From Stramonita haemastoma (lineage: Eukaryota; Mollusca; Gastropoda; Neogastropoda; Muricidae): a stretch of DNA of 42,500 nt. A program made the translations under genes and the position numbers. This document shows positions 9,294 through 20,703 of the stretch, piece by piece (within the stretch, counting starts at the first letter, position 1; each line of letters starts with the position of its first letter). The stretch lies in assembly GCA_030674155.1 (NCBI GenBank), contig CM060323.1:1836493-1878992 (forward strand). Reading direction: 5' to 3'. A model generated the notes under the pieces. It worked only from the letters and a program-made list of their open reading frames with translations, did not search any database and was not told where the DNA came from.

Positions 9294-9575
9294 CTCGACT
9301 AGAAATCTGGAGGCCTCCTAGCAAAGGTGAGATTTTGTGTATGTATGCCACCGTTTTTACCCCCCTCTAGAGATGCCACATTCCCCACTTCGCGGATAGT
9401 GTCTTAGCACGACATCCGTGCGCGTTAAAAAAAATTGTCAGGGGTTCCTACGGAAACGAAATGGCCTACTCTTCCAAAAGTCAGAACGGGTTTTAACGTG
9501 TGCACAATACATTTTGCGTGCGTTCGCCGCACACCGGGCCTCGGTTTATGGTCGTATCCGAACGACTCTCTTCCC
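9294..9575 (-). mobile_element. SINE type C tail plus type A/C body, reverse
   Basis: CTAGAAATCTGGAGGCC..AAAGGTGAGATTTTGTGT is the type C tail. It is followed by GTGTCTTAGCACGACATCCG, an A-run, GTCAGGGGTTCCTACGG, AAGTCAGAACGGGTTTTAACGTGTG, and GGGCCTCGGTTTATGGTCGTATCCG. The head is missing. Confidence 0.65.
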
Positions 9576-10060
9576 TGTAAGATAAAAATAGGATTTTCTT
9601 TATGTTTAAAACCAGATGGACTTAGCTAGTGCTGGTCTAATTCTGCTGGAAAACCAGTGGAGTCAATGTGTAAAACGGGTGTGTGCTCTCCCTGCGTCTG
9701 TAAAATCATGTGGTTAAATAATCTGAGCCAAGTTCTCAAGGTTTTTTGTGTGCACTACATTGTGTTAAGTTTATGCTACGTGATGATTAACAAGTGACAG
9801 TGACATGTGTATTGTTTTGTGTGTGACTGGTATGCCTGTTGAGGAAAAAACTAAAACTGTTGAAATTGTTGGGGATTTTTTCTTCTTCTGTGTTGCCTGA
9901 ATCAAAATCCTGGTTTTAAGCAATAGTTCCAGCTCTCCATTGTTGAAACAAATGATTATTCCAGAAAAAAAAATGTTTGTGATATTCCTTGTTGACTTGT
10001 ATTGCACTGACGCTGAAATGTTTTGTTGAAATTTTAAGATAAGATTCGTGAAATGATGTG
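9576..10060. other. AT-rich non-coding, nothing recognised
   Basis: No repeat, exon signal or family motif was seen. Open frames are short and lack bias. Confidence 0.3.
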
Positions 10061-10077
10061 CCACATTATTATTATTA

Positions 10078-10131
<54 letters not shown>

Positions 10132-10235
10132 CATTATCATCATTATCATCATTATTATCATCATCATCATCATCATCATCATTATTTATTATGATCATCA
10201 TTATCATCATCATTATTATTATTATTATTATTGTA
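10061..10235. repeat. (TTA)n/(TCA)n trinucleotide microsatellite
   Basis: About 45 TTA units graded into TCA units and back. The Ile and Leu homopolymer frames over it are artefacts. Confidence 0.95.
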
Positions 10236-10379
10236 CATCTGATTTTTTTGGTGTAAAACTGGGAACATGGGTGGTCAACATTTGTTCTACGCTACGTGTA
10301 CTACATCAAAATTTTTATAATACATATCAATCATATGTTACATTTTGGGGGTCACAAATAAAAATAGACGACAGCTATA

Positions 10380-10478
10380 CTCAACACTACACTACACTAC
10401 ACTACACTACACTACACTACACTACACTACACTACACTACACTACACTACACTACACTACACTACACTACACTACAGA
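10380..10478 (+). repeat. (ACTAC)n pentanucleotide array
   Basis: About 19 perfect ACTAC units. The same word lies inside the 25-bp and 30-bp units downstream, so this may be the seed of the larger satellite. Confidence 0.95.
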
Positions 10479-10715
10479 TGACTGAAGTACTTAACACTAC
10501 ACTACATTACAGTATAGATGACTGAAGCACTTAACACTACAGATGACTGAGCACTTAACACTACAGATGACTGAAGCACTTAACACTACAGATGACTGAA
10601 GCACTTAACACTACAGATGACTGAAGCACTTAACACTACAGAGGACTGAAGTAGTTAACACTACAGAGGACTGAAGTAGTTAACACTACACTACACTACA
10701 GATGACTATAGCACT
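10477..10715 (+). repeat. 25-bp tandem repeat
   Basis: About eight or nine units of ACAGATGACTGAAGCACTTA ACACT, with AGGACTGAAGTAGTTAACACT variants, bridging the pentamer array and the 30-bp array. Confidence 0.9.
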
Positions 10716-11935
10716 ATACACACAGTACAGACGACTGTAACACTATACACCATAGTACAGATGACTGTAACACTATACACCATAGTACAGACGACTGTAA
10801 CACTATACACTATAGTACAGATGACTGTAACACTATACACCACACTACAGATGACTGTAACACTATACACCACACTACAGACGACTGTAGCACTATACAC
10901 CATAGTACAGATGACTGTAGCACTATACACCACAGTACAGACGACTGTAACACTATACACCATAGTACAGATGACTGTAACACTATACACCATAGTACAG
11001 ACGACTGTAACACTATACACTATAGTACAGATGACTGTAACACTATACACCACACTACAGATGACTGTAACACTATACACCACACTACAGACGACTGTAG
11101 CACTATACACCACAGTACAGACGACTGTAACACTATACACCATAGTACAGATGACTGTAACACTATACACCATAGTACAGATGACTGTAACACTATACAC
11201 CATAGTACAGATGACTGTAACACTATACACCATAGTACAGACGACTGTAACACTATACACCACAGTACAGACGACTGTAACACTATACACTATAGTACAG
11301 ATGACTGTAACACTATACACCACAGTACAGACGACTGTAACACTATACACTATAGTACAGATGACTGTAACACTATACACCACACTACAGATGACTGTAA
11401 CACTATACACTATAGTACAGATGACTGTAGCACTATACACCACAGTACAGATGACTGTAACACTATACACCACAGTACAGATGACTGTAACACTATACAC
11501 TATAGTACAGATGACTGTAACACTATACACCACAGTACAGATGACTGTAACACTATACACTATAGTACAGATGACTGTAGCACTATACACCACAGTACAG
11601 ATGACTGTAGCACTATACACCACAGTACAGATGACTGTAACACTATACACCATAGTACAGATGACTGTAACACTATACACCACAGTACAGACGACTGTAA
11701 CACTATACACTATAGTACAGATGACTGTAGCACTATACACCATAGTACAGACCACTGTAACACTATACACCACAGTACAGATGACTGTAACACTATACAC
11801 CACAGTACAGATGACTGTAACACTATACACCACAGTACAGATGACTGTAACACTATACACCATAGTACAGATGACTGTAACACTATACACCATAGTACAG
11901 ATGACTGTAGTAGTTAACACTACAGATGACTAAAG
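10706..11935 (+). repeat. 30-bp satellite array, about 40 units
   Basis: The consensus unit is CACTATACACCATAGTACAG, ATGACTGTAA. About 39 exact 30-bp periods run from 10741 to 11910. Variation is limited to a few sites (CCATAG/TATAG/CCACAG/CCACAC; GATGAC/GACGAC; TGTAA/TGTAG). The variant string from 10801 recurs at about 11011, which suggests a higher-order repeat of about 210 bp. Because 30 is divisible by three, stop-free frames of 390 and 404 codons exist on opposite strands. They are consequences of the repeat. Confidence 0.97.
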
Positions 11936-12610
11936 TGCTTAACACTACACTACAGTACAGAGACTGTAGCACTAAGCACCATAGTGCAGAACAAACGTCC
12001 AAAGGTATTGAACACTACAGTACGGGGAGACAGCAGCCAGTATCACTTTAGCACGAAAAGGAAGACTTTAACCTCTTGAACACTACACTTCAATCATAAG
12101 GTTTTGAAGCTTAGGAATTTTTTGAATATGCTTGGGAAGTACAGAACCTTTTTCTTCTTCTTTTTTTAAGGCCAGGGGGTCTAGCAGGATCTATGGGCGC
12201 ACAGTCCCCTTGCCAACATTATTTTGAGCATTTTCGAAGCCCTTTCGAGGCCGCTCCAGACGGGTTATTTAGTATGCAAAGTATAAAGGACCCAACATGA
12301 AAAAAGTTATTTTTTCTTTTGGCCTTTCAAGAAACTGTTGTTGTTTTTTGTGTTTTAGAGAGAGTTTTAAGGATATTTTTCAACATGTTGTTGTTGTTGT
12401 TGTTGTTGCATACACAATGTTTACACATGTGAATGAAGTTACCAAGGTTTGAATTTGAAAATAAAACAGAACATTCCTATGATCAGTTTTTGTGCCGTCT
12501 TTTTATTGAATGGAAATCTGTATCGGATGAATGAATGCCAGAAACACGAAACACATGCAGTCAACACCACACTACAATCTGGGTGATCACCTCACGTGTC
12601 CACTCACCAT
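11936..12610. other. satellite edge and non-coding sequence
   Basis: Decayed satellite words persist to about 12090 (ACACTACAGTAC, TTGAACACTACAC). A (GTT)n run is at 12383-12408. An AATAAA at 12460-12465 on the + strand is a poly(A)-signal candidate, but its link to the + strand gene 7.8 kb upstream is speculative. No exon was seen. Confidence 0.35.
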
Positions 12611-12611
12611 G

Positions 12612-13300
12612 CCTGCGTGCGTGCGCACGTGTGCGCATGAATGTGTGTGTGTGTGCGCGCATGAGTGTGTGTGTGCGAGCGCCTGCGCGCACATGAATGT
12701 GTGTGTGTGTGGAGGGGTGTGGGTGTGTGTGCGCGCGCGCGCGTGTGCGAAAAAGCGTGCGCGCATGAATGTGTGTGTGTGCATGAGTGTGTGTGTGTGT
12801 GTGTGTACGCGCGCCTGCGCGCAAGTGAATGTGTATGCGCGCGCGTGCGCGCAGGTGTGTATGCGCGCATGAGTGTATGTGTATGCGCACACGAGCGTGC
12901 GCGCATGAATGTGTGTGTGCGTGTGTGTGTGCGTGCATGCGCGCATGAGTGTGTGTGTGCGCGCGCCTGCGCGCATATGAATGTGTATGCGCGCGTGCGC
13001 GCACGAGTATGCACGCATAAGTGTATGTGTATACGTGCACGAGCGTGCGCGCAGGAATATGTGCGTGTGTGTGTGTGCATGCGCGCATGCCTGTGTGTTG
13101 TGTGCGCGCGCGCCTGCGCGCAAATGAATGTGTATGTGCGCGCGTGCGCGCATGAGTCTATGTGCGCATGAGTGTATGTGTATGTGCGCATGAGTGTGCG
13201 TGCATGAGTGTGTGTGTACGTGCGCGCCTGCGCGCAAATGAATGTGTATGCGCGCGCGTGCGCGCATGAGTGTATGTGCACGTGCAGTGCACGCATATGT
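12612..13300. repeat. alternating purine-pyrimidine (TG/CG) tract
   Basis: Almost 700 bp of TG, CG and TA steps, with recurring modules such as GCGCGCCTGCGCGC followed by AATGAATGTGTATGCGCGCG. Module spacing is irregular (about 60-110 bp). Such sequence can form left-handed Z-DNA. His- or Cys-rich frames of 113-318 codons through it are not genes. Confidence 0.95.
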
Positions 13301-13310
13301 GTGTGTATAT

Positions 13311-13503
<193 letters not shown>

Positions 13504-14072
13504 TGTGCAGTAGAAAAAAAAAACTGATTCGAAACACTTTTTTTTGCTCTGGCTTTGCAAAAATTTGGAGATGTTGATTTTGATTTTGCTTGTTTGGGCT
13601 TAGTTTTGGGTTTGTATGTGATGGTCACATCTTAAACATTTGTTGGTGGCAAATTTGATTAAATTAGGTTGTAATTAAGGCTAAAAAAGCAACATTTTAA
13701 TTCAAAAACCGCAATACACAGCCGCCCCCCACCCCTGGGCCTGAAATAGCTAACGCGTTTTACTATTTTCCCCACCCGCCACCCACGGTATGTTCTTTAT
13801 ATAGACTGCAGTTGGGTCACCTGACAAGGCAGCTCACTCCATTTTCAGCCAATCAAAAAAATAGCCCAAATTCGCTGCTGACTTGTTACCACGTGCTTTT
13901 CATGCACTGTGTGGTGTTCAAGGCCTTAGCAAAGTTCACCTTTTATCCACTGTTTACAAAAAGTGAATTAAAAAATGATGGCTTAAAAAAAAAAAAGTCA
14001 TCCATATGATTATGGGAATTCTGGTTTGGCGTGACTTGCATGCAGAAAAAAGGTTTTCTTTCTCCTTTTAAA

Positions 14073-14075
<3 letters not shown>
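13504..14075. other. non-coding, nothing recognised
   Basis: Mixed AT-rich sequence without repeat structure or exon signals that I can support. Confidence 0.3.

Positions 14076-14138
<63 letters not shown>
14076..14138. repeat. (CT)n microsatellite
   Basis: About 31 CT units, ending at GGGGTGGGGGTAGG. Confidence 0.95.
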
Positions 14139-14139
<1 letters not shown>

Positions 14140-14199
14140 GGTGGGGGTAGGTAGTGCCTGATCTCTTAACACATTCCGACTTCAGAGCAGCTCATTCTA

Positions 14200-14312
14200 T
14201 TGCAAAGATTGCATGCTGGGTATTGTTCGTGTTTCTGGAATCCCCCCTCCCCCCAACACTGACCCGAAGTACGGGATCTTTAACGTGCATATTTGATCTT
14301 TGATATTATATA

Positions 14313-14386
<74 letters not shown>

Positions 14387-14560
14387 CTCATGAATGGTTC
14401 TAAGGCAGAGCAGGTCTGCACCTGAAGTTGATCTGGGAGATTGTAGGAATCCCACCCTTTGTTCATCAGAAGCCGCAGGAAGATTCGAACCCATGACTTC
14501 ATGTACCTAAGGGGATGAAGCCAAACGGTGTTAACCACTGGGTAACAGTGTCCGTAAAAA
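14200..14560 (-). mobile_element. SINE, type D (tRNA head), split by (AT)n
   Basis: On the minus strand it reads GTTACCCAGTGGTTAACACC (A-box-like), CATGGGTTCGAATCTTCC (B-box-like), then GATCTGGGAGA..TGCAGACC. An (AT)n run follows (about 14304-14385), then TTAAAGATCCCGTACTTCGG. The head differs from types A-C. The AT run appears expanded inside the element. Confidence 0.6.
14304..14386. repeat. (AT)n microsatellite
   Basis: About 40 AT units, interrupted once by TATTATA. Cruciform-prone. Confidence 0.95.
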
Positions 14561-15042
14561 TGTAGGAATAAGTTTCAATGTGCTCAGGAAAAAAACAAAA
14601 ACACACAGTCAAACTACTAACCAGATGTAGGAGGCTTTGGGTTTGGTTTCTTTTTTTTTTTCTTTTTTTTTTTGGGGGGGGGGGGGTTCCTTCTTTTTTT
14701 GCAGATTATGCAGGAGGAAGACGATAGTTTAAAAAACAGGAGCAAATTCAACAATGAATAAGAGGCAGAGTTTGTTTATTTGTTTTTCAAGACGCCTTAA
14801 CGACTATCCACAATAATTTCCTTCATGTAAGAAAGAAAGAAGGTGTGTTTTTTCCTTTTTCTCTTTTCAAAGATTTCAGCATCCAGCTCTTTTTTGTTGT
14901 TGTTTTTTTGCCCTCTCGTAAGCCTGATAGCCCAGTTTTTCTTCATTAAAAAAAAAAGAACTGTACCAGCATCAGAACGACTTGAAATTTTATGCATTCC
15001 TTAAGTTAAACTGTATGGTTTTCAGGCATGGGAATTGAACTC

Positions 15043-15046
15043 AAAG

Positions 15047-15090
<44 letters not shown>

Positions 15091-15095
15091 CACTA

Positions 15096-15153
<58 letters not shown>

Positions 15154-15200
15154 CATACTACACTACATCTACTATACTATACTTCTACTACTATACTCCT
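15043..15200. repeat. (CTA)n microsatellite
   Basis: About 40 CTA units with CCA interruptions, decaying at the 3' edge. A poly-G run of about 18 lies at 15309-15328. Confidence 0.95.
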
Positions 15201-15556
15201 CCGAATCCCAAATCTGCATGGACGTTGATCAAAGACATGGGAATGACCAACAGTGCTTGGGGATACAAAGGCTGAGGAAGGCTTGGTTTACAAGCCCTGA
15301 TGGGGAGAGAGGGGGGGGGGGGGGGGAGGGGGGTCACAGGGTTGAAGCTCCCCAGCCAAAACTAATTCAGAGCCAGAAACACTTTCACTTGAATGAAAAT
15401 GATGTTTCTTTGTTTTTGAACTCAACACAGCATATATAGAAAGAATAACTGAGTAAAACAAAAGTTCATTGGTTAAGAAGCTATGATTTTTGATATGTAG
15501 TATCATATATGGTACGCTGGGCTTTGGGGGGGAACTTCAGGACACTGTGTATCATA

Positions 15557-16480
15557 TATGATACTCTGCGGTAGTGACTAATTTTGAGTCTTTTCTTAAA
15601 GAAATTGAGAAAGCAGTTGCTGTCCTTGTTGAGGCAGAGGAGCACTTTGCATCTGACCCTCTAGTGAAGGTCAGGCCTGTGCACTGGCCTTGCCGGCAGC
15701 GGCCCCTGACTCCCCACACAGGCAGGGGGTCGGTTTTCCAGAGCTTTTCAGCAGCTTTGTCCTCATCTTTTGTTCCTTTGTCTGCAAAGTGGAGATGGCT
15801 ACCCAGCTTCTGCAACTTTTCTCTGGCCAGGGCATCTGCTACAAGAGCAAAACGGGTCATGGAGTCCCATCAAGCCAGCACACAAAGGGCCTTGTTGAGG
15901 CCCATGTGGAGGTAGATCCCTATGAAGATCTCAATCTCTTTTAGGGTGGTGTTGATGCTGGCCCATGTTGCTGTACAGAGAACAAACTGGTCTGGTCCTC
16001 CACTTTCTTCAGCAACTCATCAGTAATCAGGTTCTTGTAGTTACTCGTAAGAAGTTTTCAGTTGACCTTCGGAGGATGTTCAAGGTCACCTGTGAACTCT
16101 GCTTTCTGTGGTTCAAATTGCCCCTCGGTCCAGACAGGATTCTGAATACCACCCTGGAGGTCTTGTTCTGATCCATCCACTTCCTCTAGCATGGCAGAGG
16201 CCAGGGGGTTGTCCTCCTCCTCTTCCCAGTCACCATTGTTGTCATTCTGGCCAATCCTTGCCTAAGGAATGTTGTCTTGCAAAGTGGCCAAAGGAATCTC
16301 ATCTTCCTCATCCCATTCCATTTCTGTCTTTCTCTTTTGATGCTGTCTTCTTTGACTTGCAAGAACCGTCATCATCCTTCTGTTCCTCCCCAAGCTCCCT
16401 CAGTTCTGCCTTGCTGGGGATGTACTATCGCTAGAAGATTCGTAGGTCAGCAGCGACCATGATGTCTTGAATGTCATCTG
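15557..16480 (-). pseudogene. piggyBac transposase relic
   Basis: On the minus strand an acidic N-terminal part (DWEEEEDNPLASAMLEEVDG) precedes NLITDELLKKVEDQTSLFSVQ. Then come SINTTLKEIEIFIGIYLHMG and, after an in-frame TGA (15870-15872), WDSMTRFALVADALAREKLQ and KLGSHLHFAD. The pattern EIE.FIGI...MG / WDSM.R / LHFAD is typical of the N-terminal half of DDE_Tnp_1_7 (piggyBac) transposases. Several stops and frame changes and the absence of the catalytic DDD-bearing C-terminal half show that it is dead. It could also derive from a domesticated PGBD copy, but the stops argue against a working gene. Confidence 0.75.
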
Positions 16481-16574
16481 CGGTTAACATCTGTACAGAC
16501 ATTCAAACCATATTTTGAGTCTTCGTACCTAGGTAGGAGGGAAGAGAGGATAAAAGGGAGAGACAATGGAGAGG

Positions 16575-16740
<166 letters not shown>

Positions 16741-16980
16741 TTTAGCAGCAACAAATGAGATTATGACGTTCGTAATACTATCCATATACTAAAATACCAC
16801 TACTTCCTTACTTATACACCACATATATGACCTTCCCATAAGATCAAACTGCTTTAACTTTGGCATACACAAGGGAATGTATCAACACAAACATTGATAC
16901 TTAGTTAAATTATTGTACCATAAAAGCCCACTGTATCACGAGATGAAAACGGCATGGCCCAGCGTATCATATTTGATACC

Positions 16981-17199
16981 CATACTTTCAAAAAATTATT
17001 TTTCTCATAAATATTAAGATATAGTTTTTATAACTTATGTATCCTTTCTCCCACATCATAAACACATAAGAACATGCAAAATAAGGAAAGATGGGCTTAC
17101 CTTCCATTGGATGATAGCTGATTTTCTTTGCAGCACTCTGGCACTCTTGGAAGCATGTGGGACCATGAAAAAGGAAGCGATTGCCAGAGGAACAAAAAT
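16981..17199 (-). other. exon-like fragment of unknown origin
   Basis: On the minus strand, a stop-free stretch reads GNRFLFHGPTCFQECQSAAK and KISYHPMEG and ends in CCAATGGAAG followed by GTAAGCC, a good donor. It lies between the piggyBac-type relic and a MITE. It may be transposon-derived. No family is recognised. Confidence 0.25.
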
Positions 17200-17620
17200 G
17201 TGACGCTCCACCACATAATGTGACGCATTGCACCAGAGGTCAATTTTTAGTTATTGATATGTTATCACACTGCAATAAAATAGCTATACAATACAAAAAA
17301 CAGATTGAAAATCGGACAATTCTAGCAAAAGTTATTGCAAGTTAAAATGCTAGACTGCAGGAAATGACAAAATGAGAAATTGACAAGTTTAGCATCCTAA
17401 TAGGTGGTCAGAATGAGGGATTGTATATTTTTAAAACACGTTTAAAGGCAAAGGGACACAAATTTATGATTTGATATCTCACTATAAGGTTGAATAATGG
17501 CTATACTTTAATAATCAATCAAAATATCAAAATTGCCAACTTGACCCTACCTGGCTTTAATGGCTCCTAGCGGAAAAGTGGGTTATGTGCTAAGCGACTC
17601 ATTTCGTGGTGGAGCGCCAT
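17200..17620 (+). mobile_element. MITE family M1, copy 1 (421 bp)
   Basis: It starts GTGACGCTCCACCAC and ends GTGGTGGAGCGCCAT, flanked by AAAT on both sides (17196-17199, 17621-17624). The interior (GTCAATTTTTAGTTATTGAT, AACAGATTGAAAATCGGACA, GACTGCAGGAAATGACAAAA) is colinear with the copy at 22438. It has no coding capacity, so it is a non-autonomous DNA transposon. The parent superfamily is not evident from a 4-bp AAAT duplication alone. Confidence 0.85.
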
Positions 17621-17737
17621 AAATAGTTTCTAGAACAAGCAAGAACAGTAACTTAGTAGGTCTTGCTTCATTTGAACAGCAGCAGTTGTTTCCCTTGATG
17701 TAGCAGATATGTAGCTCTTGGTTGAGCTCTTTTTAAA

Positions 17738-17840
17738 TTTCTTTTATATCGAGGATAATGGAATAAGCGCTCTTGTGCTTTTTATACAACCAGTCCCCGT
17801 GTGTATGCAGTTTTGTAAATGTCATCTGTTCTCATGTTCT
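17738..17840 (-). mobile_element. SINE type A tail fragment
   Basis: Reverse tail TTATATCGAGGATAATGGAATAAGCGCTCTTGTGC followed by CCAGTCCCCGTGTGTATGCAG. It stops at TCATCTGTTC. Confidence 0.85.
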
Positions 17841-18095
17841 ATGTTTGTTGTGTATCAGATATGATACTCCATGCCCTAGAAGGTTGTGGGTCTTTCGAGG
17901 TCTCTCCTGGCAGGTTAATTTGTATGCAGCATACACAGATACCAATAGAACAGATTTTTTAAAACTTCTTTGCAAGCACTTTCAAGAACCTCACTATTTT
18001 GTGTGTGTGTGTGGGTTTTTTTTTTTAAAGGACTTTTAAGAGACATAGCTTTTTTTTTGGGGGGGTGGGGGCATATATAGATTATAAGGCATTTT

Positions 18096-18200
18096 TTCGT
18101 TAGTTTTTCAGGTAAAGCTGTTAAGTTCACCAGTGATAAGGTTTTTGCCTATGCCACTGTATTTTTCCCCTCCGCCATTTACATAGCCTCATTCAGATTT
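18096..18200 (-). mobile_element. SINE type C tail fragment
   Basis: GTTAAGTTCACCAGTGATAAGG..GCCATTTACATAGCCTCATTC is a diverged reverse copy of the type C tail. Confidence 0.45.
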
Positions 18201-18217
18201 TTTTTTTTTTTTTTTTT

Positions 18218-18450
18218 AATCGAAGATAATGGAACAAGCACTCATATGCTTTTCTACACCCAGTCCCCGTGTGTATGCAGTTTTGTAAGTCTTGTCATGT
18301 GTTCCCACCGGCATACGATGGCCTACTCTTACGAAAAGCGGAACAGGATTTAACGTGTGCTAACTCCAGAGGAAAATTCCTCTCGAACGGGAATCGAACC
18401 TGGGTTGTCAAATTGCAAGCGCAATGTTCTGACCACTAGGTCGACTTCAG
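18218..18450 (-). mobile_element. SINE type A, reverse, internally shortened
   Basis: Tail (CGAAGATAATGGAACAAGCACTCATATGC), body (CATGTGTTCCCACCGGCATACGATGG) and head (GGGAATCGAACCTGGGTTGTC, GACCACTAGG) are present. A deletion joins GTGTGC directly to TAACTCCAGAGG, removing the GATGAGAC core. Confidence 0.8.
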
Positions 18451-18469
18451 TGAGGGTGCCTATACGCGA

Positions 18470-18715
18470 CACCTGTGTGTATGCGGTTTTGTTGTTGTTA
18501 TTCTTTACTGTTGCCATCCATTCCTACTGGCATGTAATGGCCTACTTTTCAAAAAGGCGGAACGGGTTGAAGGACTTCGACATTCAGTTCGATTTTTTCG
18601 CCAAACTCGGTAGGAATGGGAAAAGCTGAGAATCGAACCCAGAACCTTAAGGTTTGCTTGTTGGGCAGGTGAGCGTCTTAACCATCCTGCCACCTTCTTT
18701 CTTATAAGCCAGTTT
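18470..18715 (-). mobile_element. SINE body fragment plus second tRNA-like head
   Basis: A type A body piece (GTGTATGCGG..CCATTCCTACTGGCATG..GGAACGGGTT) leads into a different head, GAGAATCGAACCCAGAACC..CTTAACCATCCTGCCAC. On the minus strand this reads as a B box and an A box. It may be a separate SINE family joined to the type A body. Confidence 0.5.
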
Positions 18716-18764
18716 TAATAAGGCTTGAAGTTGAAAAGAAAACATGAAATCTAAAAAACTGAAG

Positions 18765-18893
18765 CGCATAGCACTAGAGTACACTAAACATAATGAAGTA
18801 CCTAACACTACATACAATATGTAAGTAAAGAAGACTGTAGTACTTAATATTACAGTATAGTACAGATGACTAAAGTACTTAATTAATATTTAA
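18765..18893 (+). repeat. diverged relic of the 25/30-bp satellite
   Basis: Words such as GAAGTACCTAACACTACA, AGACTGTAGTACTTAAT and TAGTACAGATGACTAAAGTACTTAA match the units of the array at 10.5-11.9 kb. The relic continues on the far side of the 5S-type SINE (19190-19235). Confidence 0.7.
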
Positions 18894-18894
18894 A

Positions 18895-19187
18895 AGGTAA
18901 AGGTGTTCCATAACCTGCGTGGTCGTAGGGGAGCGAGGCATCAGAGACCTCAGCTTCTACAGCAGCCAGCATATTGAGGGTGGCGTCCATCTCCTCTCCC
19001 TCGCTGCTTTACATTCCCTGACCCTCAAGAGGGCAGGTACCCATTTTCAGCTGGGTAAACTGGGGGACTATACTGAAGCCAAGGCGCGCAAACGGTCACC
19101 CATCCACTTGGAAACCACGCTCGATACTGCTTAACACAGGCTGGGGGAAAGCGAGTGCTGTGACCACTGAGCTACACGAATCCCGTT
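18895..19187 (-). mobile_element. chimeric tRNA/5S SINE, full reverse copy
   Basis: It begins with the reverse tail AAAGGTAAAGGTG and contains GTCACCCATCCACTTGG with CGCTCGATACTGCTTAA, the 5S-like block in reverse. It ends in GTGACCACTGAGCTAC, the tRNA-like A box in reverse. It is inserted into a relic of the 30-bp satellite. Confidence 0.8.
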
Positions 19188-19189
19188 TC

Positions 19190-19235
19190 CTAATACCACA
19201 GTACAGTAAAGATGACTGAAGAACTTAACACGACA
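19190..19235 (+). repeat. satellite relic, right flank of SINE insertion
   Basis: ACCACAGTACAGTAAAGATGACTGAAGAACTTAACACGACAG is one or two diverged units of the 25/30-bp satellite. Confidence 0.65.
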
Positions 19236-19580
19236 GGGGGACGGGATAGCCTAGTGGTCAGAACATTGCGCTCGCAATTTGACGACCCGGGTTCGATTCC
19301 CGCTCGAGGAGATTTTTTCTCCTGGAGTTAACATCAGTCCTGACTCCACTCTCCTCAAAAGTCATTCGGATGAGACTTTAAACCGAGGCCCCGTGTGTGA
19401 ACGCACGCAGAACATCTTGCGCACACGTTAAAAATCCTGTTCCGCTTTTCGTAAGAGTAGGCCATCATGTGCTGGTGGGAACAGATGACATTTACAAAAC
19501 TGCATACACACGGGGACTGGTTGTAAAAAAAAAAAAGCACAAGAGTGCTTATCCCATTATCCTCGATATAAAAGAATAAA
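19236..19580 (+). mobile_element. SINE type A, full copy
   Basis: This is a reference-quality copy. Head GGGACGGGATAGCCTAGTGG, B box GGGTTCGATTCCCG, GTTAACATCAGTCCTGACTCC, GGATGAGACTTTAAACCGAGGC, CATCTTGCGCACACG, GTTCCGCTTTTCGTAAGAG, CATACACACGGGGACTGG, and the hairpin AGCACAAGAGTGCT (AGCAC/GTGCT stem), ending ATAAAAGAATAAA. The length is about 340 bp. Confidence 0.9.
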
Positions 19581-19934
19581 AGAAATAAACAATTAAAATA
19601 AATAAAACAGCACAGAAGAGAAGACGGAAGCACTGGACACTATAGCACTGGAACTATACTCCCATTCTAGAAATAAAACAGAAAGTAGTTCCCACGGATA
19701 CAATCATGATAGTTCTTCAATCTTTGTGTTATTGAGTGTCAAACTGAGCAAGTCTTAAGGCGGATTATTCTGATGAAAATTGGCAGTGTATGATAAGTCA
19801 TTCATTTCTCTCTAGAAGCTCGGCAACTACTTGCCCTGACAATCTATTCCTGATAAGAAGTCCGATTTTTCGTTGTCTTGTTTTTATTATCAAAATACTA
19901 CTTTCTTATTTTGCTTCTTTTTTTCTTCTTCTGC

Positions 19935-20155
19935 TAGAGCTCTGAGGTTCACCAATGGTGAGGTGTTTTGTGTGTGTATGCAACCGAAATTGCACCATTA
20001 AGGTAGCTGCATTTTGGACTTGGGGATGATGTCTAAACATAACACCAGTGTGCATGCATTTAAAAAAAAAAACATATCATCTCTTACGGCTTGCACTCAG
20101 GCCGTAAGATTGCGAGCTCAGCGCTCTAACCACTGGGCTTTCCAACTCCCCTTTA
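19935..20155 (-). mobile_element. SINE type C, reverse, body deleted
   Basis: The tail (CTAGAGCTCTGAGGTTCACC, CACCATTAAGGTAGCTGC, GATGATGTCTAAACATAACACC) is followed by an A-run and a short head remnant (GATTGCGAGCTCAGCGCTCTAACCACTGGG). Confidence 0.65.
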
Positions 20156-20217
20156 AAACACCCGACACTAAACCATAGACAAATCAACTAGACTGAAAAG
20201 CCTCCCATGCTACGAGT

Positions 20218-20605
20218 GGTTTATTTGTATTTGTATACCACTTTGGGTCATTGCAGATTTCTCTGCATTAAAGTCAGGATACTCTCCTCGGGGTGAGAAC
20301 GTCGCCACAAGAGCAGCGCCACTGCACTCATAAAAAAAAAATTCCTTTCAGTATATTTGTTTCCTTATTAGAGCTGCTTTTTCAACAGAAATTTGCCAGG
20401 GATAACTTGTTACTGTGGGTTAGTTCAGGTGCGCTAAAAAACGTGCTCCACACGGGACCTCGGTTCATACTCTCTACCGAAAGACTACCAACCAGACCAC
20501 ACCACTCACTGTCTAGTGGATGGAGAAAAAGTTTCGGGCACAAACGGGTGTCGAACCCAGATTTTTTGCCTTCTAGGCAGGTGTGTTACCTGTTCTAACC
20601 ACCCC
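20218..20605 (-). mobile_element. SINE type B, reverse, near full
   Basis: The tail (TGCAGATTTCTCTGCATTAAAG, CTCTCCTCGGGGTGAGA) and the head remnant (GGTGTCGAACCCAGATTTTTT, AGGCAGGTGTGTTACC) are recognisable but diverged. Confidence 0.65.
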
Positions 20606-20672
20606 CCCCTTCCTCCCCCGCTGCCCCCCCTCCCTTTCTTCGGCAAGAGCTCCGAGGTTCATAAATCCTGAT

Positions 20673-20703
<31 letters not shown>

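Noticed and set aside
10706..11933. Open frames of 404 (-) and 390 (+) codons
   Set aside because: Both are forced by a 30-bp tandem unit divisible by three. They exist on both strands, repeat TVTLYTIVQM-like decamers and have no splice or start context.
10380..11935. CRISPR array
   Set aside because: The units are contiguous, with no unique spacers and no cas genes. The genome context is eukaryotic.
19236..19320. Possible tRNA genes (A and B boxes at several SINE heads)
   Set aside because: The A and B boxes are present, but no cloverleaf with acceptor pairing can be completed, and the same sequence recurs with SINE bodies attached.
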